Assembly (NCBI RefSeq): GCF_900109885.1
Contig: NZ_FOBS01000008.1
Coordinates: forward strand, 1 to 64,000
Origin: Syntrophus gentianae
Lineage (GTDB): Bacteria > Desulfobacterota > Syntrophia > Syntrophales > Syntrophaceae
DNA: 64,000 nt
Direction of reading: 5' to 3'
Shown here: piece after piece, positions 52,935 to 63,035 of the stretch
Layout: every line of letters starts with the position of its first letter
Position numbering within the stretch: position 1 is the first letter of the stretch
The notes under the pieces: model-generated
The model's database searches: none
What the model was told of the DNA's origin: nothing
Seen by the model: only the letters and a program-made list of their open reading frames with translations
Position numbers and translations under genes: made by a program

Positions 52935-55900
52935 ATTGGTACGAAAGGTTTTCTACATTACACATCAAAAAGACTTTGACTCAACCATGGCTCCGGAAGA
53001 CGGGATATCTCTTGCTGGGCCTTTTTTTACTGTTTTCACTGGTTCTTTTCTTTGCCGGTCCGCCATTGCTGAAGTCCTATCTCGTTGAAAATCTCTCTTC
53101 AAAACTGGGGCGGAAGATCAGTGTGGGGGCGGTGCACATCAATCCGCTGATGTTGTCCATCGAAATCGACGATTTTACTCTGGCGGAACGTAACGGCAAG
53201 ACGCCCTTTGTTTTCTTCAAAGAGGTCTATGTAAATGCCCAGCTGGCCTCGATTTTTTTTGGCGGTCCCGTGTTGGGCGAAATTCGAATGACGGAACCTT
53301 ACGTCAACCTGGTGAGGACAACGGATAACACCTACAACTTCCAGGATATCATCGACCGTCTGAAAAAACGGTCTGCCGCTCCAGACAAGAAGGGATCCGA
53401 TGCCCTGCGCTTTTCGCTTAACAATATCCGGATTATTTCCGGCCGAATCGATTTCGACGATCAACCCAAAGGGCGCAGGCATAGAATCCAAGACCTCAAG
53501 GTCTCGATCCCTTTTTTATCCAATTTATCCTATCGTGTGGATGATTATGTACTTCCGGAGTTTTCCGCCGTTATCAATAGCGCCCCATTTCGCCTTACCG
53601 GCAGGACCAAACCTTTTGAGACCGACCGTGAGAGTTCCCTGAATCTGAAACTCAGTAAAGTAGCCCTTAATGAATATCTGACCTATGTCCCGAAGAAACT
53701 CTATTTTTCCCTTCCGGGAGGAACGCTGGACGCGGATCTCAAGATCGCCTTTCTGCAACCGCAAGGCAAGGCGCCTTCGCTGCAATTGTCCGGAAGTGTG
53801 GCCTTGCATGATCTGGTAATGAATGAGGCAAAGGACTTGCCCACGATCCGGCTGAAAAGTCTTGACGTTGCCCTGGGACGTATCGAGCCTCTTGTAAAAC
53901 GATTTACGGTGGACCGCGTGGTCCTTGATAAGCTGGAGCTTTTTGTGCGCCGGGATCGCCAGGGTCGCCTGAACCTGGCTTCTCTGGTGGAGCCTGACAA
54001 AGAAAAGAAACCGATGCCTTATTTCCTGCTGCGGGAAGGAATCCTCGACTCCGCCATTGTCCATGTGCGTGACGATTCGCGTACACAATCTTTTGAAGCG
54101 ACATTACGGGATATTCACCTCCTCGTCCGCAACATCACCAGCGAAAAGGATAAGTCCGGGCAGATTGAAATGAGCGCATCCGGTCCTGAAGGGTCTTTTC
54201 TGAAAGCCGCCACAGATGTCGTGCTGGAACCCTTTGCTTTGAGCAGATTAAACGCCCAGGTTACAGATCTTCGTCTTTCTTGGCCGGGCAGCAAGACCGA
54301 AATGATTTACATCGGCCAGTTCGGCATTTTCGGGACCTCTTTCTCGAAAGACCGCCATAGTATAGCGGTCGATGAAATCTCTCTGGGAAAGAGCCGTTTC
54401 TTTGTCCAGCGGGACAGCAAGGGCGCTCTGAACCTGAACGAGATACTGGGGAGCAGCAGGACAAAGCCGGAAGCAGCCCCGCCCGGTTCCGCCTGGCAAT
54501 ATGAAGTTAAAAAGCTGGCCGTAAATGAGACCAACCTGCGCTGGCGCGATGAAACGCCGCCATCGGGAACCGCGGATATCGGAATCGATCATATTACTGC
54601 CACGGTGGAAAATCTTTCATCCCATCCGAATTCGGCGGCGAAGTTATCCCTGGCGGCACAGATGGGTCGCAAAGGAAGGCTGGACGTGGACGGCAGTGTT
54701 GTCACCAAGCCCCAGGTTTCTGCCAAACTGCAGCTCAAGGCAAGCGGACTCCCCATTCTGCCCGTTCAGCCCTATTTTGCCGATAAGGTCCAAGTACGCA
54801 TCTCCAGCGGCACAATAAGCGCCAGAGGCGTCCTTTCCGCTCAACTGGCCGAACAGGCGAAGATCTCCTATCAAGGAGAGGCTTCCGTAAACCATTTCGC
54901 CAGTGTGGACAAAGTTCAAAGTCATGATTTTCTGAAATGGGAAGGGTTGCATTTCGGCGGCGTCCGGGTCGAAACAGCCCCCATGAATGTGGATATCCAG
55001 GAGATATCCCTTAGCAATTTTTATTCGCGCCTGATCATCAATCCCGACGGCTCCATCAATGTGCAATCCGTCCTTGGGAAGGGAGAGGCAAGCAAAGAGG
55101 CTACTGCGGGTAAGGTCGACATGCCGGCGTTCCAGGAAAAGGACCAGGAAACAAAGCGAAGCATTTCGCCGAAGCCGACTTCTACGGTTTCAACGTCCAG
55201 TAAGCCCGAAAAGCCGCCCGCCCCGGTCAAAATCGCCCGAATCTCGCTGCAGGGTGGCCAGGTCCGTTTCTCCGACCGCTTCATCAAGCCGAACTATTCC
55301 GCCAATCTTACCCAGATTGGCGGACGTATTACCGGATTGACTTCAAATCTCGCCACGACAGCGGATGTGGAGATCCGCGGCGCCGTCGACGATACCGCAC
55401 CGGTATTCATCCAGGGAAAAATCAACCCTCTCTCCGGCAATCTATTTCTCGATCTCACCGCTTCCGCCAAGGGCGTGGATCTTCCGGCGGCAACACCCTA
55501 TTCCGCAACCTATGCCGGCTATCCCATCATCAAGGGCAAGCTTTCCATGGATGTGCATTATTTTATCGAAAACCGCAAACTTCGCGCAGATAATCGCGTC
55601 AAGCTCGATCAGCTCACCTTCGGCGATAAAGTCGAAAGTCCGAAGGCTACGAAACTGCCGGTCCTTCTGGCCGTTGCCCTGCTCAAGGACCGCCACGGCG
55701 TCATCGACGTCAACCTGCCCATTTCCGGTTCCCTGGATGATCCAAAATTTTCGATCGGCGGCGTGATTGTGAAAGTCCTTCTCAATCTGATTTCCAAGGC
55801 CGCGACGGCGCCCTTTGCGCTTCTGGGCAGCCTGGTCGGCGGTGCGGAAGAGCTCTCTTATATCGAGTTTGAACCCGGCCGGGCAGACCTGGATAAAATC

Positions 55901-56425
55901 GCCCTGGACAAGATTTCCTCCCTGTCCAAGACACTTGCAGACCGCCCCGGACTGAAGTTGGACATTACCGGACGTGTCGACCCCTCTGCGGACAGAGAGG
56001 GGCTGCGCCGCAGGATGCTGGAGCGTAAATTGAAGGCAGCAAAATTGAAGAGCCTTGAAGAGAAAACGGACAGTGCTTCCCGACTTGAAGAAATCCGTAT
56101 CGATCCAAAGGAATATCCGAAGCTCCTGAAACAGGTGTACGGTCAGGGGAAATTTCCCAAACCCCGCAATGTAATCGGTCTGGCCAAGGATCTGCCGGTG
56201 GAGGAAATGGAAAGACTTCTGCTGAGTCACACGACTGTGACGGATGACGACCTGCGCCAGTTGGGACTCCGCCGCGCACGGGTCGTAGCCGATGCCATTG
56301 TCAAAAATGGAAATATTGCGTCAGAGCGGGTGTTTGTCCTGGAACCGAAACTTAAGAGTGAGGCCGGTGAAAAGGGCCCGGCAGAAAAGGCCAAGGTCAG
56401 CCGGGTTGATTTTTCCCTCAAGTGA
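52931..56425 (+). CDS. DUF748 (AsmA-like) envelope protein
   Basis: A 1164-residue protein. One N-terminal membrane helix (about 25-47) is followed by AsmA-type strands (KISVGAVHINPLMLSIEIDDFTL) and repeated DUF748 segments, including SANLTQIGGRITGLTS and the late motif DRHGVIDVNLPISGSLDDPKF. A Pro/Ser-rich linker lies near residues 725-760. The last 190 residues are charged, with an OmpA-like SYIEFEPGRADLDK segment. It is a candidate lipid bridge across the periplasm, like other AsmA-like giants. Translation is coupled to the LapA-like gene. Confidence 0.85.
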   Translation: MNWYERFSTLHIKKTLTQPWLRKTGYLLLGLFLLFSLVLFFAGPPLLKSYLVENLSSKLGRKISVGAVHINPLMLSIEIDDFTLAERNGKTPFVFFKEVYVNAQLASIFFGGPVLGEIRMTEPYVNLVRTTDNTYNFQDIIDRLKKRSAAPDKKGSDALRFSLNNIRIISGRIDFDDQPKGRRHRIQDLKVSIPFLSNLSYRVDDYVLPEFSAVINSAPFRLTGRTKPFETDRESSLNLKLSKVALNEYLTYVPKKLYFSLPGGTLDADLKIAFLQPQGKAPSLQLSGSVALHDLVMNEAKDLPTIRLKSLDVALGRIEPLVKRFTVDRVVLDKLELFVRRDRQGRLNLASLVEPDKEKKPMPYFLLREGILDSAIVHVRDDSRTQSFEATLRDIHLLVRNITSEKDKSGQIEMSASGPEGSFLKAATDVVLEPFALSRLNAQVTDLRLSWPGSKTEMIYIGQFGIFGTSFSKDRHSIAVDEISLGKSRFFVQRDSKGALNLNEILGSSRTKPEAAPPGSAWQYEVKKLAVNETNLRWRDETPPSGTADIGIDHITATVENLSSHPNSAAKLSLAAQMGRKGRLDVDGSVVTKPQVSAKLQLKASGLPILPVQPYFADKVQVRISSGTISARGVLSAQLAEQAKISYQGEASVNHFASVDKVQSHDFLKWEGLHFGGVRVETAPMNVDIQEISLSNFYSRLIINPDGSINVQSVLGKGEASKEATAGKVDMPAFQEKDQETKRSISPKPTSTVSTSSKPEKPPAPVKIARISLQGGQVRFSDRFIKPNYSANLTQIGGRITGLTSNLATTADVEIRGAVDDTAPVFIQGKINPLSGNLFLDLTASAKGVDLPAATPYSATYAGYPIIKGKLSMDVHYFIENRKLRADNRVKLDQLTFGDKVESPKATKLPVLLAVALLKDRHGVIDVNLPISGSLDDPKFSIGGVIVKVLLNLISKAATAPFALLGSLVGGAEELSYIEFEPGRADLDKIALDKISSLSKTLADRPGLKLDITGRVDPSADREGLRRRMLERKLKAAKLKSLEEKTDSASRLEEIRIDPKEYPKLLKQVYGQGKFPKPRNVIGLAKDLPVEEMERLLLSHTTVTDDDLRQLGLRRARVVADAIVKNGNIASERVFVLEPKLKSEAGEKGPAEKAKVSRVDFSLK

Positions 56426-56618
56426 AATATGACTGCGGCATTAAATTCTCAGGATGGCAACAAGGCGGCTTTTTGCCAAAGGGATGGCAATTCCATCTTT
56501 CAGCCAATCTCCAACCCGCAGCCTTTTCTTCGTTCATCCTTTGAGGATAAATCAAGCAGGCTGATTTGATGATAGGAATTCCGTGGAAGGATAATACTTA
56601 ACAATTTCGGAACAGTCG

Positions 56619-56816
56619 TCATGAATCCCTCTTATTGAAGGCCCTGTTCACCACATCAAATAGGGCGGCCTCTTCAACGGAAAGGTTGTTATCACTCTCC
56701 TGATAGGGATTTAGATAGACCGTCATGTTGCTCAGAATGGAATCCGTCATTCCAAACAACCTTTTTCTTCGACTTCGCGGAAATTCTTTCCTTCCAGACA
56801 AATTCGTCTGATCCAT
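56619..56816 (-). CDS. Small protein, paralogue of 30179-30382
   Basis: A 65-residue protein of unknown function sharing the layout of the one at 30179-30382: a basic RRKRLFG stretch, DSILSNMTVYLNPY and a C-terminal helix SVEEAALFDVVNRAFN. GAGGGGG lies 9 bases before ATG 56816. The position, alone between unrelated genes, gives no hint of function. Confidence 0.55.
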   Translation of the reverse strand: MDQTNLSGRKEFPRSRRKRLFGMTDSILSNMTVYLNPYQESDNNLSVEEAALFDVVNRAFNKRDS

Positions 56817-57017
56817 TACGTTTCTACCCCCTCAGTTCTCGATTTTGTACGGCGACAAAACTATTTTCTCTTTGTTTTCTACAACTCACCACACAACTTG
56901 GAAAAAATGCAATACGGATTAAATACGGGACAATTACCAGTCATATACTGGTATCTGGAAAATCCAAGGTGGGAAACGGAAAAAATTTTAGGTATCGCTA
57001 TTTTGTTGATGGAACTC

Positions 57018-58226
57018 TCATATATTCTCAAGAAGATAAATAAGGTCTCTTTCCGTATGTTCCGCGGTTATCTGGAAACGTATTTCCTCTTCCCCCCGGG
57101 GCACCACGGGATAGCTGAGCCCTGTCACAAGGATATTCCTGGCAAATAGTTGAGAGACCAGCTTTTTTGTTTTTGCAGTATCTCGGACCAAGAGGGGAAC
57201 GATGGGGTGCTCACCGGAAAGGATTTCATAGCCCTGCTCGGAAAGGCCCTGTCGCAGGAGATCCGCAAGATCACGAATCTTTCTCAGGAGACTGCAGCCT
57301 TCCCTGCTGTCCAGGATTTTCAGCGCTTCAAGTGCGGCTGCCGTTTCCGAAGGGGTCATCGGATTGGAATAAATATAGAAGGGGGCGGTTTCCCGGAGGT
57401 AGTCAATCACCGTCCTGTCGGCCACGACATAACCGCCGTTGACTCCCAGGGCCTTGCCCAGCGTGGCGATGAGAATGTCGGCCCGCGCCGCTGTTTTTTC
57501 TTCCGTGCCCCGCCCACCGGCGCCCAAGGCTCCGACACCGTGAGAATCATCCACGACCACGATCACGCCCTCGTCAAAAAGATCCTGGAATCGCTTGCTG
57601 ATCCTAGTGATTGAATCCAGGGGGGCAATATCGCCGCGCATGCTGAATACGCCGTCCGTCACCACAAGGACCCGCTTCACCTTCCCCTGGTATCGCTCCA
57701 AGATCTTCTCCAACCCTTCGGTATTCAGGTGATTGTAGATCTCCCTGGCCGCAGGCTGGGCAAGGCGAAGGGCGTTGATGATGCTGTTGTGGTTGAGGGC
57801 GTCACTCACCACCAGGGTTTCCGGCGTGATCAGCTGCGGGACAACCCCCATGACCGTGGCGTAGGCGGCGCTGAAGATCATGGCCGCCTCCCGTCCGTGA
57901 AAAGCGGCCAGACGCTTCTCCAATTCGATATGGGGCTCGAAGGTTCCACTGATAAAGCGAACAGCCCCGGGACCGGCTCCGTAGCGCCGGGCGGCTTTTT
58001 CTTCCGCTTCAATCACTCGGGGATGGAACTGGAGGCCGAGGTAGGCATTGGCGTTCATGCGCAAGAAAGGCCGCCCTTCATAACCATGGAGAAAGTATCT
58101 CGGGCCGTATCCGTCGCGGGGTGGCTGACGACCGGTAATGACCCCCTCATTCCGCTTATTAATTCCGGTCCGGGCCAACTGCTCGAGCTTCTCTGCCAAT
58201 AGGGGATTCAACTTATCCAGTGCCAT
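57018..58226 (-). CDS. kbl: Glycine C-acetyltransferase (2-amino-3-ketobutyrate CoA ligase)
   Basis: A 402-residue PLP enzyme of the alpha-oxoamine synthase family. DALNHNSIINALRL, VVVDDSHGVGALGAGGRG (PLP-contacting Asp and His) and ATLGKALGVNGGY (Schiff-base Lys) are clear. It splits 2-amino-3-ketobutyrate with CoA into glycine and acetyl-CoA. The start is ATG 58226 with GGGAG 7 bases upstream; the longer frame shadows the upstream gene. It overlaps the threonine dehydrogenase by 14 bp, so the pair forms the threonine-to-glycine route. Confidence 0.9.
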   Translation of the reverse strand: MALDKLNPLLAEKLEQLARTGINKRNEGVITGRQPPRDGYGPRYFLHGYEGRPFLRMNANAYLGLQFHPRVIEAEEKAARRYGAGPGAVRFISGTFEPHIELEKRLAAFHGREAAMIFSAAYATVMGVVPQLITPETLVVSDALNHNSIINALRLAQPAAREIYNHLNTEGLEKILERYQGKVKRVLVVTDGVFSMRGDIAPLDSITRISKRFQDLFDEGVIVVVDDSHGVGALGAGGRGTEEKTAARADILIATLGKALGVNGGYVVADRTVIDYLRETAPFYIYSNPMTPSETAAALEALKILDSREGCSLLRKIRDLADLLRQGLSEQGYEILSGEHPIVPLLVRDTAKTKKLVSQLFARNILVTGLSYPVVPRGEEEIRFQITAEHTERDLIYLLENI

Positions 58227-59193
58227 GGTCATTCTCCCTTGTCCTGCCCAGTTTAATGGCGAGTTTTTCCAGCATGTCCGCCGCCGTAGCGGCAAGATCG
58301 TACCTGGGTTCCCAGCCCCATTCGGTACTTGCCGCACTGTCGTCCATGTGCCGGGGCCAGGAATCGGCAATGGCCTGGCGGAGAGGGTCAATCTCGTAGG
58401 AAATTGAAAATCCGGGCAGGGACGAACGAATCTGCAACGCCAGTTCCGCCGGCGTAAAGTTCAGGGCCGTCAGATTATAGGCATTGCGGTGGATCAGTCT
58501 TGTGTCGTCCGCCTCCATCAGGGTCATGACCGCACGAAGGGCATCGGGCATGTACATCATGTCCAGCCGGGTATCGGGTGCGAGATAACAGGTATAGTGA
58601 CCCTCTTCCAGAGCGGCATAGAAGATCTCCACGGCATAGTCGGTGGTGCCGCCGCCGGGACGCGTCCTGGTGGAAAGAAGACCGGGAAAGCGAAGGCCCC
58701 GGGTATCGACGCCAAAGCGGCGATGGTAATAGTCGCACAGCAGTTCGCCGGTAAGCTTGGAAATGCCGTAAAGCGTGCCCGGTCGCTGGATCGTCATCTG
58801 GGGGGTATTGTCCCACGAGGCACCGCTGCCGAAGACGGCGATGGAACTGGGAAAGAAAACGTCGCATCCGTATTCCCGGGCCGTTTCCAGGACGTTTTTC
58901 AAGCCGCCCACATTGATCTCCCAGGCCAACATTGGCTTCTCTTCCGCCGCTGCCGAAAGTATCGAAGCCAGATGAAAGATGGTATTGATGCGGTAATTCT
59001 TCACGGTTTGCCTAAGCAGATCCCCATCCCGGACATCCAGAATGCAATAGGGCCCGCTTTGCCGGAGGTCGGCATCGGGTTGGCGCGAGTGTCCTGCAGC
59101 AACGACGTTGTCTCTCCCATATGCCTTTCTCAGGGCGGGAGTCAATTCCGATCCGATCTGACCGGTAGAGCCGGTCACCAGGATTTTTTTCAT
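58213..59193 (-). CDS. L-threonine 3-dehydrogenase, SDR type
   Basis: A 326-residue short-chain dehydrogenase of the extended (epimerase-like) class. The N-terminus is KKILVTGSTGQIGSEL (NAD-binding GXXGXXG), and the active-site pair is SSIAVFG with YGISK. Similarity to epimerases is strong, but the neighbour kbl and the GLRFPGLLS segment indicate the SDR-type threonine dehydrogenase. It oxidises threonine to 2-amino-3-ketobutyrate. ATG 59193 puts the NAD loop at the start; its ribosome site is weak. Confidence 0.85.
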   Translation of the reverse strand: MKKILVTGSTGQIGSELTPALRKAYGRDNVVAAGHSRQPDADLRQSGPYCILDVRDGDLLRQTVKNYRINTIFHLASILSAAAEEKPMLAWEINVGGLKNVLETAREYGCDVFFPSSIAVFGSGASWDNTPQMTIQRPGTLYGISKLTGELLCDYYHRRFGVDTRGLRFPGLLSTRTRPGGGTTDYAVEIFYAALEEGHYTCYLAPDTRLDMMYMPDALRAVMTLMEADDTRLIHRNAYNLTALNFTPAELALQIRSSLPGFSISYEIDPLRQAIADSWPRHMDDSAASTEWGWEPRYDLAATAADMLEKLAIKLGRTRENDHGTG

Positions 59194-59502
59194 CCTTGAG
59201 CTCTCAACGTGTACAGCTTCCGTTTTTTGATCTGCAGTTCCGCCAGGATTGATTACAGCGCCTTTATTTACTGAATAATATAAGAAAGACAACGATCTGC
59301 GTCAATCAAATAATATCCGTGTTGAAAGAATTGGCCGGAATATAACCTGTTGCCAAATTGAGACTTTTGTTATAGCAGAAATTCAAGGGTTTAGTCCCGA
59401 ATTCCCCGGCACCCGATCCGGCGTTTTCTGAAAGGTCATCTTCCGCCTCCAGGAATGAGAATTTTCAGAGAATGCCTTTCTTTTTCAGGAGTCATATTTT
59501 TT
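59194..59502. other. Divergent spacer between threonine and radical SAM operons
   Basis: AT-rich spacer with no supported gene. AGGAG at its end belongs to the radical SAM gene at 59503. Confidence 0.35.
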
Positions 59503-60765
59503 ATGAAGTTTCGATTGATCTATCCAAAATGGCGGAAGCTGCGGCGGCAGACGGAATTTCACCTGCCGCCCCATGGTCCGGTCGTCCTGGCAGCCGCTCT
59601 GCCCGAGGATGTTGAGATCGAGTTTATTGATGAAAACGTAGAGCCCCTTCCGGATAATATGGACTGCGACCTGGTGGGGTTTTCCGTGATGCTGACCAGC
59701 CAGATCAAGAGGGCCTGGCAGATCGCGGACGGCTATCGCCTTTCGGGAATTCCTGTGCTCTTCGGCGGCATCGGGACCATGCTCCATGCCGAAGAGACCC
59801 TGCCCCATGCCGATTCCGTCTTTCTCGGCGAGGCGGAAGGACGGATGGAAGAGGTATTCCGGGATTTCCAGGCGGGACGGTTGAAGAAGATTTACAACTA
59901 CCTGGAGGATTTTCCCCCGATCGAATCCGTGGGCACGGCCCGGCGGGACATCCTGAACCGCGACCTTTACGCTTACCGAGGCGTGCAGATGGTGGACCTT
60001 GTCCATGCCTCGCGAGGCTGCCGGTTCAACTGCTATCCCTGCTGCGTAGGGTATCTCGGCGGACGGAAGTTCCGGCCCCGTCCCTACGACCGGGTCATCG
60101 AAGAAATGGCCTCCATCGACAACAATCGGCTCTTCATCGTGGACAATTCCCTGGCCCAGAACAAGGATTGGGAGCTCGGCCTCTTCCGGGAGATGATTCC
60201 CCTGAAAAAAAAGTGGTGCTGCCATCCCATTGAAGAGGATGATGAAGTCCTCGATCTGGCGGCCCGGGCCGGCGCCTGGTATGTCTATCAGGCCATCTTT
60301 GACACGTCCGATCATATCCGGAACCGGATCCGGCGTTATCACGATTTCGGCATCGGCGTTGAAGGGACGATCCTCCTGGGACTGGACGATCACACGGAGG
60401 ACGGCATCCTGAGGCTGATCGATTTCCTGATGGAGATCGAACTGGACCTGGCCGAATTCACGGTCCTCACGCCCTTTCCTCACACCCGCGCCTATGATGA
60501 TCTCCAGAGGGAAAACCGCATTCTCTCCAGCGACTGGGATGACTACACCACGGACCGGGTCATCTTTGAGCCGAAGCACCTGTCCGGGGAACGCCTTCAG
60601 GAGCTTCACGAATATGCCTGGAACACATTCTATCGAGAGGAATCACAGAATTACAAGATGTTCAAGCTTTTGAAGAAAGTCGTGGAGATGGAAAAGGCCG
60701 ATGAAACCTACCGGCCCCGGCGCCGGGATCTGATCGGCCGGAAGTTCGGGAGGAGCGAACCATGA
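59503..60765 (+). CDS. B12-binding-domain radical SAM protein
   Basis: A 420-residue protein. The N-terminal 130 residues look like a B12-binding Rossmann domain (VGFSVMLTSQIKRAW, VLFGGIGTMLHAE). The radical SAM domain has CRFNCYPC (CX3CX2C) and continues to about residue 340 (LLGLDDHTEDGI). The cobalamin His motif DXHXXG is not seen, so cobalamin binding is doubtful. ATG 59503 has AGGAG 10 bases upstream. It overlaps the thioesterase gene by 4 bp. Confidence 0.85.
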   Translation: MKFRLIYPKWRKLRRQTEFHLPPHGPVVLAAALPEDVEIEFIDENVEPLPDNMDCDLVGFSVMLTSQIKRAWQIADGYRLSGIPVLFGGIGTMLHAEETLPHADSVFLGEAEGRMEEVFRDFQAGRLKKIYNYLEDFPPIESVGTARRDILNRDLYAYRGVQMVDLVHASRGCRFNCYPCCVGYLGGRKFRPRPYDRVIEEMASIDNNRLFIVDNSLAQNKDWELGLFREMIPLKKKWCCHPIEEDDEVLDLAARAGAWYVYQAIFDTSDHIRNRIRRYHDFGIGVEGTILLGLDDHTEDGILRLIDFLMEIELDLAEFTVLTPFPHTRAYDDLQRENRILSSDWDDYTTDRVIFEPKHLSGERLQELHEYAWNTFYREESQNYKMFKLLKKVVEMEKADETYRPRRRDLIGRKFGRSEP

Positions 60766-61196
60766 AACGCGCATCGTCCCGGAAAGACGACTCTCCGAGC
60801 ATTGAAGTCCAGATGACCGTTCCCTTTCATGACCTGGACCCCATGCAGGTGGTCTGGCACGGCAACTATCTTAAATATTTCGATGTGGCCCGATCGGCCC
60901 TTTTCGACAGCCTCGGGGTGAACCTCTATGGATACGAGGGAAACAGCTCCTTCATGTACCCCGTCATTCGGACATCGGTCAAATACATCCATCCTCTTCG
61001 TCATCGGGATGTCTTTGTCTGCAAAGCAACAATCGCCGAAGCCCGATTCAAGGTCATCGTGGATTTTGAAATCCGTCTCGTCGAGAGCGGACAGATCTGC
61101 ACCGAGGGTCGCGGCGAGCAGGTTGCCGTGAAAGTTCCTGAAATGGAACTGCTGCTGGGCATCCCTGCCGATGTCCGCAAAGCGTTGGGGTTCTGA
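60762..61196 (+). CDS. Acyl-CoA thioesterase, hotdog fold (YbgC-like)
   Basis: A 144-residue hotdog-fold protein. HDLDPMQVVWHGNYLKYF is the 4-hydroxybenzoyl-CoA thioesterase signature, with the active-site Asp. It hydrolyses acyl-CoA or acyl-ACP thioesters. It overlaps the radical SAM gene and lies 3 bp before the DAK2-DegV gene. A thioesterase next to a fatty-acid-kinase-like protein suggests free fatty acid handling. Confidence 0.88.
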   Translation: MKRASSRKDDSPSIEVQMTVPFHDLDPMQVVWHGNYLKYFDVARSALFDSLGVNLYGYEGNSSFMYPVIRTSVKYIHPLRHRDVFVCKATIAEARFKVIVDFEIRLVESGQICTEGRGEQVAVKVPEMELLLGIPADVRKALGF

Positions 61197-61199
61197 ACG

Positions 61200-63035
61200 A
61201 TGACGGACGTTCTGTCCGAAGCCCTGGCGGCGGGCGTTGAGCGACTCTCCGCCTGGGCGGACCTGCTGGATTCGATCAATGTCTTTCCCGTCGCCGATGG
61301 CGACACCGGCCGGAATCTGGTTGTCAGCCTGGCCCCACTGAGGAACCGCACCGCATGGAAAGAGGATGGGAAGGGGATGGCGTACCGGCTCCTGCTTTCT
61401 GCCCGGGGTAATGCCGGAAACATCGCCGCCAGGTTCTTCTCGGGCTTTCTCGAGTATGCCATTGAGAAAACGGCAGCCGCATTGGCTGATGGAGCCGAAA
61501 ATGGGCGAGTCCAGGCCTGGCAGGCCGTTGCCGACCCTAAGCCGGGAACCATGCTGACCCTTTTTGACGCCCTGGTCGAGTCTCTGCAGAAGATCCCTCC
61601 TGAGCTTAACAAGGAGGAAATCGAGGCCATCGTCCGACACCTTGCCGAGGCGGTCCGATCCACACCACGGCTGTTGCCCCGCCTTCAGGAGGCCGGAGTC
61701 CTGGACGCCGGGGCACTGGGGATGTACCTCTTTTTTGAGGGTTTTTTTTTCTTTCTTGCCGGCGGTGACAGGGAGAGCCCCTTTATTCCCCTCCAACAGG
61801 TTTTTCCCGAAGGGCTCTCGCTGCCCTCTTCCTTTTCTGCTTTCTGTCCCACAACATCCGGTTACTGTCTCGATGTCACACTTCGAACAAAGGATTCACC
61901 CGGCAAAGTCCTCTCCCTCCTGGCTGCTTCCGGGGAGAGCGTGGTGGTTTCCACCGACCGGGAATATTTGAAAGTACACCTCCATACCCCGGATGCAGCG
62001 TCGGTTCGAACGGAATTGATCCAGATTGCCGAAGTCCTTTCCTGGAAGGAAGACAATCTTGACAACCAGACGGAAGTCTTCTGTGCCTCGATCCCGAAGT
62101 CTGCGTCCCCCATCCACATCATGACCGATGCCGCAGGCTCCCTGACCCGCAGGCAGGCCCGGCAATTCGGCTTTACTCTGCTGGATAGTTACGTCACCCT
62201 GGAAGAACAGAGTCTCCCTGAAACCCATCTCGATCCAGCGGAGGTTTACAGCGCAATGCGTCGGGGGATTCGGGCGATGACCTCTCAGGCGTCCCTCTTT
62301 GAACGCCATCAGGTCTATGCTCAGGTCCTGGAACGGTTTCCCCGCGTTTTGTACCTTTGTGTGGGTTCGGTCTTTACGGGAAACGTCACCACAGCCCGGG
62401 ACTGGAAAACACGCCATGACCCCGAAGACCGTCTTTTAGTTCTGGATACCGGTGCGGCCTCCGGTCGACTCGGGCTGCAGGCCTTGGCCGTGGCGCGCTT
62501 CGCTCAAGTCGCAAAGGACGGGGATTCCGTGATCGCCTTTGCCCAAATGCTTCAAAACCGTTGCGAGGAGTACCTTTTTCCCGACCGCCTGCAATATCTT
62601 GCCACCGGTGGACGGCTATCCCGGACGGGAGCGCTGCTGGGGGATCTGCTGCATGTCAAACCCGTGATATCCCCCACCCCGGAAGGAGCAAAGAAGGTCG
62701 GCGCCGTACGCAACCGGGAGGAGCAGCTTCGTTTTGCCTTGGACCGGCTGTCCGGAATCCTGCCTCAGCCTGCGGGGAAGCGCCTGATGATCATGCTGGA
62801 ATATTCGGACAATCTGGACTGGGTGAACTCCGAGGTTCGGGAGGCGTTCGTCCTCCATGCCGGGGGCGCGGAGATCCTGATCCAGCCCCTTTCCCTTACG
62901 GCAGGGGTTCATACGGGGCCGGGAACATGGGGAATGGCCTTTTTGACGCTTCCGGAAGAAATCGACTTTGTAGAGGCGGAACAAAAGGAGGGATTCCGAA
63001 GACAGGCCGCAAAGACGCGGGATGGCGGGATATGA
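61200..63035 (+). CDS. DAK2-DegV fusion (fatty acid kinase-like)
   Basis: A 611-residue fusion. Residues about 1-195 are a DAK2/DhaL ATP-binding domain (INVFPVADGDTGRNL, with Mg-binding Asp residues). Residues about 215-290 match the FakA middle domain (GYCLDVTLRTKD, KVHLHTPD). Residues about 300-600 are DegV/FakB-like (HIMTDAAGSLTRRQ and VGSVFTGNVTTAR), which holds a fatty acid. FakA phosphorylates FakB-bound fatty acids; here both halves are one chain. ATG 61200 follows the thioesterase stop by 3 bp. Confidence 0.88.
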   Translation: MTDVLSEALAAGVERLSAWADLLDSINVFPVADGDTGRNLVVSLAPLRNRTAWKEDGKGMAYRLLLSARGNAGNIAARFFSGFLEYAIEKTAAALADGAENGRVQAWQAVADPKPGTMLTLFDALVESLQKIPPELNKEEIEAIVRHLAEAVRSTPRLLPRLQEAGVLDAGALGMYLFFEGFFFFLAGGDRESPFIPLQQVFPEGLSLPSSFSAFCPTTSGYCLDVTLRTKDSPGKVLSLLAASGESVVVSTDREYLKVHLHTPDAASVRTELIQIAEVLSWKEDNLDNQTEVFCASIPKSASPIHIMTDAAGSLTRRQARQFGFTLLDSYVTLEEQSLPETHLDPAEVYSAMRRGIRAMTSQASLFERHQVYAQVLERFPRVLYLCVGSVFTGNVTTARDWKTRHDPEDRLLVLDTGAASGRLGLQALAVARFAQVAKDGDSVIAFAQMLQNRCEEYLFPDRLQYLATGGRLSRTGALLGDLLHVKPVISPTPEGAKKVGAVRNREEQLRFALDRLSGILPQPAGKRLMIMLEYSDNLDWVNSEVREAFVLHAGGAEILIQPLSLTAGVHTGPGTWGMAFLTLPEEIDFVEAEQKEGFRRQAAKTRDGGI

